Made by a program: the position numbers and the translations under genes. DNA of 61,924 bases. Origin: Desulfocapsa sp. GTDB taxonomy: Bacteria; Desulfobacterota; Desulfobulbia; Desulfobulbales; Desulfocapsaceae. The stretch spans positions 1 through 61,924 of the forward strand of contig JAQYVF010000020.1 in NCBI GenBank assembly GCA_030145625.1. Direction: 5' to 3'. This document shows, in pieces, positions 1 through 9,355 of this stretch (its first letter is position 1; each line of letters begins with the position of its first letter). The notes beneath the pieces were generated by a model that was not told the origin of the DNA, searched no databases, and worked only from the letters and a program-made list of their open reading frames with translations.

Positions 1-672
1 CAAGGAGGTTTGCTCACTTTTATACGCCTTATGGGCAACGAGGAGACAGAATCAGAAACAGTTTATTCCTATGAAACAGGTTACCGTGCCAGGCTCAATG
101 CGAATATCTTTTTTGACTTGAGCATGTATTATAATAAATATGAAAACCTCATAAATGGAGTGCCAATGGGTGCTCCTTTTCCTGAATATTCACCCACAGC
201 ATCCCGTCTCATTTTACCCATCCAACTAGATAATGGAATGGACGGAGAAACGTACGGGACTGAAATCAGTTGCCGATGGAGTGTAACGAACTGGTGGCGA
301 CTGACAGGTGGCTTTACCTGGTTTCAGTTTAACGCACTGAACGTGGGAAACTCCCAGGAAGCAAGAGTTGGGTTTGAGGAAGATCAAAATGCCAACCTCC
401 TTTTCTCACTCGTTTCCTACATTGACTTGCCCGGTAACTTTGAACTCAACACCACCCTGTATGCAGTAGACTCTCTCGATGAACTTGATATAGACTCCTA
501 CCTCCGCTTAGACCTCAATGTTGCCTGGCACCCAACGGAACATATGACCATTTCAGCAGGCGGACATAACCTCTTTAATGACTCACACCAAGAGTTTGGT
601 GACACCATGGATGGAATCCTTGCCAGCAGAATTCCACAGACCTTTTACACTAAACTTATCCTTACTTTTTAG
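1..672 (+). CDS. TonB-dependent receptor, C-terminal beta-barrel part (5' truncated by window edge)
   Basis: The reading frame is open from the first base, so the true start lies upstream of the window; the TTG at 10 is only an internal codon. The roughly 223 visible residues look like the last strands of a 22-strand outer-membrane barrel: alternating polar and aromatic residues, the conserved late-barrel phrase GGHNLFND, and a final residue Phe (TKLILTF), the usual C-terminal insertion signal. Plug and TonB box are not visible, so the substrate (siderophore, cobalamin or other) cannot be named. The YfiR-like gene begins 13 bp after the stop and a hybrid kinase follows, so the receptor is probably part of a sensory operon. 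Confidence 0.85.
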   Translation, partial: QGGLLTFIRLMGNEETESETVYSYETGYRARLNANIFFDLSMYYNKYENLINGVPMGAPFPEYSPTASRLILPIQLDNGMDGETYGTEISCRWSVTNWWRLTGGFTWFQFNALNVGNSQEARVGFEEDQNANLLFSLVSYIDLPGNFELNTTLYAVDSLDELDIDSYLRLDLNVAWHPTEHMTISAGGHNLFNDSHQEFGDTMDGILASRIPQTFYTKLILTF

Positions 673-685
673 GCAGCCGGGCAGA

Positions 686-1228
686 ATGCTTCACAAGCTA
701 TTTTTTCCTCTACTTTTTTTTACCCTTCTGCAGACAAACCCCATTCCTGCGTATGGTGAACTGCAGTCTGCCCGCGCCATAGAAATCCAAGCAGCTTTCC
801 TTGTAAAATTCTGTTCATACGTCAAATGGCCCAAGGAGGCCTTCCCTGACTCTGATACTCCAATCACCATCGGGATTCTTGGCCGGGATCCTTTCGGTTC
901 CACGGTGGATAAAATTGCCCGCTCCTTTAAAGTAAACGGCCGAGACATCGAAATCAGACGCGTTACAGCCCCTCAGGCTATTCCCAATAATCATATCCTC
1001 TTTATTCCTGCCTCTGAGATGGAAAAAATGGATTCAATCACGACTGCACTCTCCAATCGCTCCGTTCTTCTTGTGGGGAATTCTGCAGGGTTTCTTGATC
1101 AATCGGGAATAATCAATTTTGTTATGATCGATAAAAAAATACGCTTTAACATCAGCAGAACGAATTGCCAGAAGGCGGGGCTGGAGATCAGTTCAAAACT
1201 CTTCTCAGTTGCCCATAAAATCAAATAG
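686..1228 (+). CDS. YfiR-family (DUF4154) periplasmic protein
   Basis: A 180-residue exported protein. I chose the ATG at 686 because it gives a hydrophobic signal peptide directly ([15 protein letters not shown], cleavage near AYG); the open frame runs further upstream, but that would overlap the receptor gene. The mature part has the YfiR/DUF4154 pattern: an early AAFLVKF helix followed by the aromatic KWP segment, a central ITIGILG strand, and a late VGNSAGF plus [15 protein letters not shown] region. In Pseudomonas, YfiR is a periplasmic inhibitor of the diguanylate cyclase YfiN. Here no GGDEF protein is adjacent; the next gene is a hybrid kinase whose start lies 20 bp downstream, which is likely its signalling partner (inference). 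Confidence 0.82.
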   Translation: MLHKLFFPLLFFTLLQTNPIPAYGELQSARAIEIQAAFLVKFCSYVKWPKEAFPDSDTPITIGILGRDPFGSTVDKIARSFKVNGRDIEIRRVTAPQAIPNNHILFIPASEMEKMDSITTALSNRSVLLVGNSAGFLDQSGIINFVMIDKKIRFNISRTNCQKAGLEISSKLFSVAHKIK

Positions 1229-1247
1229 TCACAGGCCTCTAAAGCAG

Positions 1248-3569
1248 ATGACCTTTCTACACTTTCGCAACTTGTCCATTAATATCAAGTTAACCGTTAT
1301 CATAATCTCCAGCTGTCTTCTTGTTTCTTTGATGGCCTCAGGATTTTTTATCGGTTCGGAGATCATTTCTTTCCGCCGAACTGTCGTTGAGGATCTTACC
1401 GGACTGGCAAAAGTTATTGGTATTAACTGCACCGCTCCCCTTGAATTCATGGATTCCGAAACCGCTAACGAAATACTGTCCTCCCTCAGCGCAAGGCCGC
1501 ATATACTCCAAGCCGAACTCTTTACCGCAGACGGCACGATATTTTCCCGATATCAGAAACCTTCACTCTCTCTTGAAGATGCTCAAGAACTTCATAACCA
1601 CCTCATAGAGACCAACCTGCAATTGCAGGGCGAAGCTCATCACTTTCACAAAAATCATATTGCCCTTTCCGTTGTTATTGGAGAATCTGAGAAAACAATC
1701 GGCACCCTTGTCCTGCAAGCAGATCAGGATGAATTTCATGCCATACTCACCCGCCTTATCTATGTTGTAAGTGGTATTTTCACAGCCACTCTACTTCTTG
1801 CCTCACTCCTCTCATCCTTACTGAACAGAGTGGTTTCCCTGCCCATACTTGAACTTACAGAAACGATGGAACGTGTTCGTAGAGAAAAAAACTACTCAAT
1901 ACGCGCAATAAAACACTCCGGAGATGAGTTGGGAGTACTGGTCGAAGGGATTAACTCCACACTTGACGATATTGAAAAGCGTGACGAACAGTTGCTGGTG
2001 GCCAAAAAGTCGGCCGAAGATGCAAACATGGCCAAGTCCCAATTTCTTGCCCAGATGAGTCATGAAATTCGTACCCCAATGAACGGCATACTTGGAATAG
2101 CTTCATTGCTCTTAAATACGTCGTTGGACAACAAGCAATTCCAATTTGCTCACACAATACGCAGATCCGGTGAATCACTTCTTAATCTTATTAACGACAT
2201 TCTAGATTTTTCCAAGATAGAGGCCGGTAAACTTGAGTTGGAACTGATTCAATTTGATCTTCGAGAAATTGCCGAGGAGACTGTCGACCTGCTCTCCAAA
2301 CGTGCCTATGAAAAAGATATCAATCTTGCCTGCGTTATTAACTCCGCAGTACCAGCTCATTTTGAGGGAGATCCCGGACGACTGCGCCAAATACTCCTGA
2401 ACCTGCTTGGTAACGCTATAAAATTTACCAGTCATGGAGAGGTGGCACTCAATATCTCCCTGAAAAAAATGGACAAAGAGAATGCATACCTTCATTTTGA
2501 AGTCAGTGACACAGGTATAGGCATTAACCAGGGAAAACAGAAAGAGATATTTAGCGCTTTTTCCCAGGCGGATGAATCCACAACCCGTCAATTCGGCGGG
2601 ACCGGCCTTGGCCTGGCAATCTGTCATCAACTCGTGAACCTGATGGGTGGTGAAATAGGCGTAAAAAGTGTGGAGGGAGAAGGGGCAACATTTTGGTTTA
2701 CCACGGTATTCACCATCAGCAGCTTTAACCAATCCATTTCAGCCAGACACCGACAACCAGCAGTGCCACTAAAATTTGATGCACTTATCCTTGTGGCCGA
2801 AGACAATACAACTAACCAGATTGTAGCTCGGGGTGTACTGGAGCATTTGGGGTGCACAATAGATCTTGCTGATAACGGCAAAATAGCAGTCAGCATAGCA
2901 GCGAAAAAGAAGTATGACCTCATTTTCATGGACTGCCAGATGCCGGTTATGGACGGTTATGAGGCTACTAAAAATATCAGGGAAAGTGAACAACAGGCAG
3001 GAAGCGGACAAACCCCTATTATTGCTCTCACCGCGCACGCCATGAAGGGTGACCGGGAACGTTGTCTGGCAGTCGGTATGAATGATTTCATTACCAAACC
3101 TTTTAATGAACAGCAGTTGGCTAACATCCTGTCAAAGTGGCTCCCGGACACCGATATAAACAAATGGACGAAACCACCGACAAAGACAGCAAAAGTCCAA
3201 GAAAAAAAATCAACACAAATTCATTTAGACGAAAGTGTGCTCAATAGTTTTCGCAAAATACAGAAACCTGGAAAACCTGATATCAGAATAGGACTGGTCA
3301 ATGTTTACCTGCAAAGCGGGCCGAAAATGTTGCATGAACTCCATCAAGCCGCTGAAAATAAGGATACCAAAAAACTTTGGCAAACCGCACACACCTTAAA
3401 ATCGAGCAGCGCCAGTCTAGGTGCGCTTCGCCTTTCCTCTCTCTGTCATGAATTGGAAATATTAGGCAGGGAAGCACGGGTGGACGCCCCCTTGAAAAGG
3501 GTTTTAGAAATTGAATCGGAATTCAAAACAGTTACTAACGAATTAGAGAAAATGTTAACCAGGGATTAA
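1248..3569 (+). CDS. Hybrid sensor histidine kinase (HAMP-HisKA-HATPase-REC-HPt)
   Basis: A 773-residue inner-membrane phosphorelay kinase. I prefer the ATG at 1248; a TTG at 1209 would overlap the previous gene. Order: TM1 about 14-36, a periplasmic sensor of about 130 residues resembling the CHASE8-type region of YfiN-like proteins, TM2 about 170-195, HAMP to about 250, HisKA with phospho-accepting His272 in [11 protein letters not shown], HATPase with the G-box GGTGLGLAI, a receiver with Asp562 ([11 protein letters not shown]), and a C-terminal HPt with His715 in [13 protein letters not shown]. This BarA/ArcB-like layout carries the whole internal relay; a final HPt implies a separate response regulator, not adjacent here. 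Its likely input is the YfiR-like protein upstream (inference). Confidence 0.93.
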   Translation: MTFLHFRNLSINIKLTVIIISSCLLVSLMASGFFIGSEIISFRRTVVEDLTGLAKVIGINCTAPLEFMDSETANEILSSLSARPHILQAELFTADGTIFSRYQKPSLSLEDAQELHNHLIETNLQLQGEAHHFHKNHIALSVVIGESEKTIGTLVLQADQDEFHAILTRLIYVVSGIFTATLLLASLLSSLLNRVVSLPILELTETMERVRREKNYSIRAIKHSGDELGVLVEGINSTLDDIEKRDEQLLVAKKSAEDANMAKSQFLAQMSHEIRTPMNGILGIASLLLNTSLDNKQFQFAHTIRRSGESLLNLINDILDFSKIEAGKLELELIQFDLREIAEETVDLLSKRAYEKDINLACVINSAVPAHFEGDPGRLRQILLNLLGNAIKFTSHGEVALNISLKKMDKENAYLHFEVSDTGIGINQGKQKEIFSAFSQADESTTRQFGGTGLGLAICHQLVNLMGGEIGVKSVEGEGATFWFTTVFTISSFNQSISARHRQPAVPLKFDALILVAEDNTTNQIVARGVLEHLGCTIDLADNGKIAVSIAAKKKYDLIFMDCQMPVMDGYEATKNIRESEQQAGSGQTPIIALTAHAMKGDRERCLAVGMNDFITKPFNEQQLANILSKWLPDTDINKWTKPPTKTAKVQEKKSTQIHLDESVLNSFRKIQKPGKPDIRIGLVNVYLQSGPKMLHELHQAAENKDTKKLWQTAHTLKSSSASLGALRLSSLCHELEILGREARVDAPLKRVLEIESEFKTVTNELEKMLTRD

Positions 3570-3734
3570 TATCCAAAAGCCCATCTTCATTTCAAGTCCA
3601 AGAGCAAGTTCCTGTTTCTAACCGTTTAAAAGTCAGTTATGAACAGTACAACAACTTTATGTGCAAAAAGCAGGCTTAAAAAAATCAAAACGCGGCAATG
3701 AAACCAAAAAAGTTCAGAGGTAGAATTTTTCAGT

Positions 3735-4220
3735 ATGGATATATCAGTGAGTGAGGCAGCAAAAGGTGCAGAACTGAAAATTTATTTTGCCGGAGCCATC
3801 CGTGGCGGACGAGACGATGCTGAACTCTATGCCACTCTCATCCAAAGGCTGAAAAAATACGGCAGAATTTTGACCGAACATGTGGGAAACGATACTCTTC
3901 TGCAGGAAGAACAATTTCTAAGTGAAGAAGAAATCTTTATACGAGACATGCAATGGATGTCTGAAGCAGACCTGGTAATTGCCGAAGTCACCACTCCTTC
4001 CCTGGGAGTTGGTTATGAGTTGGCTGTTGCCGAAAAACTAAAAATCCCCACCGTCTGTCTTTTTAGAAAGAAAAAGGGGAATACGCTCTCAGCCATGATT
4101 AAAGGAAACCCTTTCTTCGACGTGAGAAACTACAAAAACAGAGATGAGGCGGAAAAAATCATTGTCCGCCTCATGCATGACTTTCAGGAAACCCTTTCTT
4201 CCTCCCAGCCCCTGCCCTAG
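3735..4220 (+). CDS. DNPH1/Rcl-type 2'-deoxynucleoside 5'-phosphate N-hydrolase
   Basis: A 161-residue cytoplasmic enzyme of the nucleoside 2-deoxyribosyltransferase superfamily. It has the family's FAGAIRGGR nucleotide-binding start (residues 18-26) and the signature EVTTPSLGVGYEL (84-96). Asp71, Ser89 and Glu95 align, with a constant offset of two, with the catalytic Asp69, Ser87 and Glu93 of mammalian Rcl. The family hydrolyses the N-glycosidic bond of deoxynucleoside monophosphates, releasing base and deoxyribose 5-phosphate, and so sanitises nucleotide pools. The gene stands alone, 165 bp after the kinase. Start: ATG 3735, preceded at some distance by AGAGGT. A plain deoxyribosyltransferase is the alternative. 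Confidence 0.85.
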   Translation: MDISVSEAAKGAELKIYFAGAIRGGRDDAELYATLIQRLKKYGRILTEHVGNDTLLQEEQFLSEEEIFIRDMQWMSEADLVIAEVTTPSLGVGYELAVAEKLKIPTVCLFRKKKGNTLSAMIKGNPFFDVRNYKNRDEAEKIIVRLMHDFQETLSSSQPLP

Positions 4221-4292
4221 CCGGATTTTCTCATAAGAATACAGTCTCTATTTCTCAATTATTCTCTAAATCCAAAAAGTTCCTAGAATTTT

Positions 4293-4309
4293 TCTTCCGA
4301 TCCGGAAGA
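4293..4309. terminator. Small hairpin between convergent genes
   Basis: A 7-bp perfect stem (TCTTCCG / CGGAAGA) with loop ATC sits between the ends of the Rcl-type gene (+) and the cytochrome gene (-). Neither side has a clean T-run, so it is at best a weak bidirectional terminator. Confidence 0.3.
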
Positions 4310-4321
4310 GTTCTTTCAACG

Positions 4322-4723
4322 TCAGGCACTGTCATTGATATCCATTGAATCAGAAGCCCAACGGTAGAGATAGTCGTTTACCATGAGCAATTGATCATCG
4401 GAAAGTCTTGCCCATGTTCCATCTCGGGCACACTTTGCCCGCATCTTGGCAAAGACCATATTCCATCCCCGTGAAGTCTTGGATTCCTCCCAAAGAAAGG
4501 TTGCCCCGACGGTATTGTCACGTGTGTGACAGCTTTTACAGACCTGTTTAAAAGCTTTACCTCCCTTCCCCCATGGCCTGCTCTCCCATTCAAGGGGGCC
4601 ATCATTTAATATCCTGCATGTCCCTGTTTTAGTATCAAGCCGTTTTGCGGGGGTAGCATAAACAGACAGTGCTGCGGCTGCCAGAATAAAAAAAGAAATC
4701 ACCCCGATGTACACACGTTTCAT
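4322..4723 (-). CDS. Monohaem c-type cytochrome, exported
   Basis: A 133-residue protein with a signal peptide (residues 1-23, cleavage near VYA) and one haem-binding motif, C62-KSC-H66. Several Met residues (89, 94, 114) could be the distal axial ligand; the second half (RGWNMVFAKM, LSDDQLLMVNDYLYRW) resembles the helical end of small class I cytochromes. It should be a periplasmic electron carrier. The Shine-Dalgarno sequence is near-perfect (AGGAGGT just upstream of the ATG), suggesting high expression. It is transcribed divergently from the TetR gene, and a 25-bp perfect inverted repeat lies between them. The electron partner is unknown. Confidence 0.88.
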   Translation of the reverse strand: MKRVYIGVISFFILAAAALSVYATPAKRLDTKTGTCRILNDGPLEWESRPWGKGGKAFKQVCKSCHTRDNTVGATFLWEESKTSRGWNMVFAKMRAKCARDGTWARLSDDQLLMVNDYLYRWASDSMDINDSA

Positions 4724-4835
4724 AGTTACCTCCTGTTCTGGTTCTGAACTTGAGAGAGTTTAGCGAAAGAGTTCAGCAAGATCTTCAGACCTTGTTGAGT
4801 GGATAAATAAAAAGAAGTGGTTACTGGAAAATTAG

Positions 4836-4895
4836 CTTTCTGAACCATATTGGCGGACAGCTGTTCAGATCTGTCCGCCAATATGGTTCAGAAAG
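4836..4895. repeat. 25-bp perfect inverted repeat with 10-bp spacer
   Basis: Left arm 4836-4860 and right arm 4871-4895 are exact reverse complements over 25 bp; the spacer 4861-4870 is CTGTTCAGAT. The core of each arm is GAACCATATTGGCGGACAG. It lies in the 298-bp divergent region between the cytochrome and tetR genes, where a rho-independent terminator is not expected, and no T-run follows. Possibilities are a large operator, a cruciform or RNA hairpin in a leader, or the remnant of a small palindromic mobile element. Confidence 0.85.
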
Positions 4896-5021
4896 GGAGT
4901 AGCGTTCCACCAAATAACAATGTACCATACGTTACATTATCATACACACAACCCCGGTCAAGGTTTTTGTACCGACCAGTATAGAAACAAATCAGTAACC
5001 ACAAAGAACAGTTTAAAAGAC

Positions 5022-5633
5022 ATGGCAAGAAACAAGCAGTTTAACGATAACGAGATACTGGATATTGCGCTCCATCTCTTCTGTAAAAAAGGTTATGGAG
5101 CCACTTCAATCCAAAATCTTGAAAAGGCAACAGGGTTGAAACGAACCAGCCTGTACAATGCCTTTGGCAACAAACGAACTCTTTTCATGAAAGTGCTTTC
5201 CACTTATAGCAACAATGTTCAGGAGATGCTGACCTGCACCATTAACGAGGCTACAGACTGCAGAGCCATGACCAAAGACTGGCTCAACAAGGTCATAGAT
5301 TTTCAGTTCAACAAGACAACTCCTAAAGGTTGCCTGGTCATCTTTTCCGTTCTGGAAAATGAACAGCATGACCAGGAGGTGAAGAAACTAGCATCAGCCC
5401 TCTTCTGGAAGGAAAAAGAACTCCTTGAACAAGATTTCTACCGAGGCATAAAAACAGGAGAACTGCCGCCGGATTTTGCCTGCGAGCGGATGGCCGGAGT
5501 CATCACGGCCACGGCTTCAGGACTCGTAATCCTGGCCTTGGCTGGTTTTCCAAAAGCCATGCTTCAAGATCAGGTGGATATGGTCCTGGCCATGATAGAT
5601 TCACAATTCAGGCCAATCCCCTGTCAAAATTGA
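5022..5633 (+). CDS. TetR/AcrR-family transcriptional regulator
   Basis: A 203-residue repressor-type protein. The N-terminal helix-turn-helix is typical: residues about 10-55 contain ILDIALHLFCKKGYGATSIQ then LKRTSLYNAFGNKRTLF. I start it at ATG 5022 (MARNKQF), where homology begins; the frame extends to 4920, but the added residues are His- and Thr-rich and do not look like a domain. The ligand-binding half (TKDWLNKVIDFQF, GCLVIFSVLEN) does not reveal the inducer. It is divergent from the cytochrome gene with the large inverted repeat between, so autoregulation and control of the cytochrome are plausible (inference). Its last 26 bp overlap the end of the convergent U32 gene. Confidence 0.9.
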   Translation: MARNKQFNDNEILDIALHLFCKKGYGATSIQNLEKATGLKRTSLYNAFGNKRTLFMKVLSTYSNNVQEMLTCTINEATDCRAMTKDWLNKVIDFQFNKTTPKGCLVIFSVLENEQHDQEVKKLASALFWKEKELLEQDFYRGIKTGELPPDFACERMAGVITATASGLVILALAGFPKAMLQDQVDMVLAMIDSQFRPIPCQN

Positions 5634-7992
5634 AACTGCTCGTCCCCGGCAGAACAAGATCCTTGTGAAAGGCCTGGAGAATTTGCTGCCCATGTGGTGT
5701 GGAAATTCCGGTTCCCGTAAGATCGACAACAAAGGAACAACATCCCATCTTACGCAGCACATGAACCTTTCCAAGCAGCGAGAATTGCTCATGGGCACGC
5801 GTTACAGTCAGGCCATGATGCCTCTGGAGATGAAGAGAAGTTCCCGAATCACTCTTCAAAGAAATGTCCTGCTCTTGAGAAAATGGAGGAATACGCGAGG
5901 TAAACAAATCAATGGGGCTGTAAACAGTAATCGCCAAGTTGAGGAGTTCCCCTCCCTTCAACAATCCGGCCATGTTCTCTCTATCATCCTCCAGAGAAAG
6001 ACAACACTCCCGGATCCCAAGACCTTGCAGGGTTTTCATCGTTTCACTATTCAAGGTATAGAGCCAGGGTCCAGCCCACATCTGAATCCCCTCCGACTGA
6101 GAAAAGAGATCCCGATGCCCCAGATTATTCAACCGGAAGCGAACAAATCCAAAGCGTAAGGCTTCGTCTACCATTTGCTGCAGACCATTCCATTCGCCAT
6201 CAAAAATGACTGAAGGCAGGTCCCAGGTCAATCGCCGAAGCTCTCCTTCATTCCATTGCAGACTTATCTTACTCTCTTCAAGGAACTGTCGGTTGAGGGG
6301 AACAATAACCTGTAGCCTCCTATTACCTGCCAGATTTTTCAAATCCGCGATACGATCTGTAACCAGATAGAGACTCTCTGGGGAAGACTTCCTGTTGCTC
6401 TGATCGACAGTCTGGAGCTGTTTCCTGACATCCTGCACTCGTTCCTCTGTCTCCCTCTTTTGCTCTATACCGATAAGCTCCAGGAGATGTTTGTAAAAGT
6501 CACGCCGAATTTCTTTAAGACGACTGGGCTTAATCACTACCGGAGGAAGATCTTCAGCTCGCAGCTTTTTCAACGACAAGCTTTGATTACCTGTCCGACG
6601 AAATACTCCTGATAGCGTCTCTGTCGTTAACGGTGACCGATCGGCGACAAGCATTTCCACAGGATAGTCTCTGTTCATCGATACCCCATCAGCAAAAGCC
6701 GTAATCAGGAGTTTATCTTTACGACACTGAATAAGAAGCTCAACAGCGGTCTTGATTGGAGGAGCCGAGGCCAGACGTTTACGACAGGCCTCCTCACTCA
6801 TGGTAAAAGATTTTCCTGTGGCAAGTTTAAATACCATATCTCCCGGCCGGACCTTTCCCTTGAAGGGCAAAGGAATTAAAACAGCACTTCCTTTACCGGC
6901 ACGTTTTACCGATTTTTTGCCAAGATACAATTTCCTGATTGTAAACCCCTGCCCTGCTCGATCATTTCCCGGTTGAATGCGAAGCCGATCCCCAACATGG
7001 ATCACGTCACCGGTTCTCAATAAAACACTTCTCCCCTGCAGCCGCTCCACCTTCCCAAGAATCCGACCAATACCACCTTTTCGTTCTGACAAGACGATAT
7101 CAGATCCCCCCTTACCGGAAAGGAAACCATGTGTACTTTTTCGGCCCATTGCATTTCCCAACACATGTTTCGCTTCAATTACAGCATCTTTTGCGCCCCC
7201 ATGTAAGGCATCAATAACCATACGATAGGCAGAAACCACAGTGGCCACATATTCTGCACTTTTCATGCGCCCTTCAATCTTCAGACTCATCACACCAGCT
7301 TCTGCTAATTGTGAAATGTGCTCAATGGCAGAAAAGTCACTGGTTGAAAAATAAAACCCTGGCTGATCCCGATTATGGTAGCGTCGTCGACAAGGCTGGA
7401 TACATCGTCCTCGATTGCCGCTTCTGCCATCAAGATAAGAAGAGAAAAGACAATGACCTGAAATTGAGTAACAGAGAGCTCCATGGATGAAATGTTCTAA
7501 TTCGAGTGTGGTCTGTCTGCTGATGTTTTCAATTTCCTGAACACTCAGTTCTCGTGCCAGCACCGCCCGGGTAAATCCCATCCGCTCAAGCATTCGCACT
7601 CCGGCGATATTGTGAATAACCATCTGAGTAGATGCATGGAGTGGAACCTCAGGAAAATAGGTGTGGGCCAGATGATACAGACCAAGATCCTGAATAATGA
7701 GACCATCCACCCGAAAATTGGAAAGAGCGGTGAGGAGATCGACCAGTGCCGGCAACTCCATTTCCTTTATCAAGGTGTTGAGGGCCACATAGATTTTTTT
7801 GTCTCTGGAGTGACTATATGCGGTCAGACGTTCAAGTTCTGCTAGGGTGAAATTTTTGGCCTTGGCCCTTGCAGAAAAGGTTTTTAATCCGCAATAAACT
7901 GCATCTGCACCACTTTCCAGAGCTGCAAAAAATGATTCCAAAGAACCAGCAGGAGCCAGGAGTTCCGGTTGTTTTCGTTTTGATAACGTCAT
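5608..7992 (-). CDS. U32 family peptidase / RlhA-like protein (DUF3656)
   Basis: A 794-residue cytoplasmic protein. The N-terminal half is a U32 TIM-barrel domain starting ELLAPAGSLESFFAALESGADAVYCG, with the U32 signature around EHFIHGALCYSISGHC followed by GRCIQPC; these four cysteines fit the iron-sulfur site of E. coli RlhA. A DUF3656-type region follows. RlhA hydroxylates C2501 of 23S rRNA using prephenate; the other U32 proteins act in tRNA modification, ubiquinone hydroxylation or proteolysis. The length matches the long U32/DUF3656 group. Start ATG 7992 (MTLSKRKQPELL), where homology begins; an ATG further upstream adds an unconvincing leader. Function as an RNA hydroxylase is inference. 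Confidence 0.85.
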   Translation of the reverse strand: MTLSKRKQPELLAPAGSLESFFAALESGADAVYCGLKTFSARAKAKNFTLAELERLTAYSHSRDKKIYVALNTLIKEMELPALVDLLTALSNFRVDGLIIQDLGLYHLAHTYFPEVPLHASTQMVIHNIAGVRMLERMGFTRAVLARELSVQEIENISRQTTLELEHFIHGALCYSISGHCLFSSYLDGRSGNRGRCIQPCRRRYHNRDQPGFYFSTSDFSAIEHISQLAEAGVMSLKIEGRMKSAEYVATVVSAYRMVIDALHGGAKDAVIEAKHVLGNAMGRKSTHGFLSGKGGSDIVLSERKGGIGRILGKVERLQGRSVLLRTGDVIHVGDRLRIQPGNDRAGQGFTIRKLYLGKKSVKRAGKGSAVLIPLPFKGKVRPGDMVFKLATGKSFTMSEEACRKRLASAPPIKTAVELLIQCRKDKLLITAFADGVSMNRDYPVEMLVADRSPLTTETLSGVFRRTGNQSLSLKKLRAEDLPPVVIKPSRLKEIRRDFYKHLLELIGIEQKRETEERVQDVRKQLQTVDQSNRKSSPESLYLVTDRIADLKNLAGNRRLQVIVPLNRQFLEESKISLQWNEGELRRLTWDLPSVIFDGEWNGLQQMVDEALRFGFVRFRLNNLGHRDLFSQSEGIQMWAGPWLYTLNSETMKTLQGLGIRECCLSLEDDRENMAGLLKGGELLNLAITVYSPIDLFTSRIPPFSQEQDISLKSDSGTSLHLQRHHGLTVTRAHEQFSLLGKVHVLRKMGCCSFVVDLTGTGISTPHGQQILQAFHKDLVLPGTSSFNFDRGLA

Positions 7993-8217
7993 GTTCTCAC
8001 AAAGGAATGGAGTGTTAACTTTTAAACAAAATGAATCCCAGAGACCGTACAACGTGTTGCCAAGGAATAAAAACAAGATTCACAGTACAGAACACAATTA
8101 TTCTGATCCGGCAATGTCTCTTCATCACTCACCCAAGCCCCTCCATATTATTGGGATGTTGTTTCATTTCTCTTTTATTTTCAAAGGATAAGGACTCGAA
8201 CTGGCAATAACCAGGTA

Positions 8218-8247
8218 TTGACACCCTCCACTTACAGAAGCTATACA
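8218..8247 (+). promoter_or_regulatory. Sigma-70 type promoter of the response-regulator pair
   Basis: TTGACA (8218-8223), an 18-bp spacer, then TATACA (8242-8247). Transcription would begin near 8254, right at the base of the hairpin 8253-8273 and about 45 bp before the REC-PAS-LuxR gene. Confidence 0.6.
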
Positions 8248-8252
8248 ACAAG

Positions 8253-8273
8253 AAAAGAGAATTTTTCTCTTTT
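8253..8273 (+). promoter_or_regulatory. 5'-leader hairpin with T-rich tail
   Basis: A perfect 9-bp stem AAAAGAGAA / TTCTCTTTT with loop TTT, followed by TCC and TTTTG. It lies between the promoter at 8218-8247 and the gene start at 8299. It could be a transcript-stabilising 5' stem, an attenuator, or a terminator insulating upstream transcription. Confidence 0.45.
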
Positions 8274-8298
8274 CCTTTTGCTCTAGACGATACGGCCA

Positions 8299-9324
8299 AT
8301 GACTAAACCCAAAATCCTCATTATTGACGACGAACGTCTTATCCGTAATTTTATAGCCGAGGCATTGGAAGAAGAGGAATATGATCTTCATTTTGCGTCT
8401 AATGGACAAGATGGACTTGTTCAGGCCATTACACTAGAACCAGACCTTATTTTCCTCGATATCCGCATGCCTATCCTTGATGGTGTTTCTTTTCTCAGGG
8501 AATTTCGTCAGCAAACGTCCCTCACCTGTCCCATCATTGCCATGACAGGGTACAAGGACGATATGGTACTCAACGAATGCTACCAACTTGATGTCTTCGT
8601 CCTGATAAGAAAGCCACTTTACCTAAATGAAATCAAAGCATTATCCAGACGCTACACCCGGCATCCACAGCCCAAGAAGCCAAAAAACATTGACATCCAG
8701 ACCGTAGCGTCACTTGGCAGACAAATAGCGTCCTTCGGTCTGGACTCCCCAGCCATTCAATACTTCATCGAAGCCATCCCCTTTCCTGGGTTTGTGACAG
8801 ATCAAAGCAGCACTTTCATCCACGCTAACAGTGCATTTGAAACCTTAACCGGACTTGATCGCAATCAAATACTTGGAAGAACCTCCCAAGAACTGCAACT
8901 CGGCCACCTGACAGGTAAAGAAGAAATATTGGAAGAAGAACTTTTTAGAACAGACGGTACGTTCGAAAATAAAGATTTTATCAGTAATACCAAAGAAATT
9001 TTCCAGGATGTTGTTATCTATCGCTCAGCCATCACCGGAAAAAGTTCCAGAGAACACCCTGTTGCCATCCTTGGTCTCATTATAGACATGAACGATCTGG
9101 GAATCTCCTCCTTTAAAAAACAACTGGCGATTAAATATCCACTCCTTTCCCCACGAGAATGTGAAATAGCCGATCTGGTCAGACAGGCAATGAGCAGTAA
9201 AGAGATCGCTCAACGACTTCATATCTCTCTGAGCACCGTTGAATATCATCGAAACAATCTCCGTGACAAACTGGGAATCAAAGGGGATAACGTCAACCTT
9301 AGCACGACCCTACTCACGATCTGA
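8299..9324 (+). CDS. Response regulator REC-PAS-HTH (LuxR/NarL output)
   Basis: A 341-residue DNA-binding response regulator. Receiver residues 5-125 with phospho-accepting Asp54 (FLDIRMP), early acidic pair IIDDE, and switch residues MTG and KP. A PAS domain follows at about 145-250 (PFPGFVTDQSSTFIHANSAFETLTG), then a LuxR-type helix-turn-helix at about 275-335 (LSPRECEIADLVRQAMSSKEIAQRLHIS in outline). A PAS between receiver and HTH adds a second, possibly ligand- or redox-dependent, input. No cognate kinase is adjacent; the next gene, 31 bp downstream, is a stand-alone receiver. The final residues differ from classical NarL ends, but the HTH is intact. Confidence 0.92.
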   Translation: MTKPKILIIDDERLIRNFIAEALEEEEYDLHFASNGQDGLVQAITLEPDLIFLDIRMPILDGVSFLREFRQQTSLTCPIIAMTGYKDDMVLNECYQLDVFVLIRKPLYLNEIKALSRRYTRHPQPKKPKNIDIQTVASLGRQIASFGLDSPAIQYFIEAIPFPGFVTDQSSTFIHANSAFETLTGLDRNQILGRTSQELQLGHLTGKEEILEEELFRTDGTFENKDFISNTKEIFQDVVIYRSAITGKSSREHPVAILGLIIDMNDLGISSFKKQLAIKYPLLSPRECEIADLVRQAMSSKEIAQRLHISLSTVEYHRNNLRDKLGIKGDNVNLSTTLLTI

Positions 9325-9355
9325 AAAGGAGCGCCAAAGGGCGATATCCAGAGCA

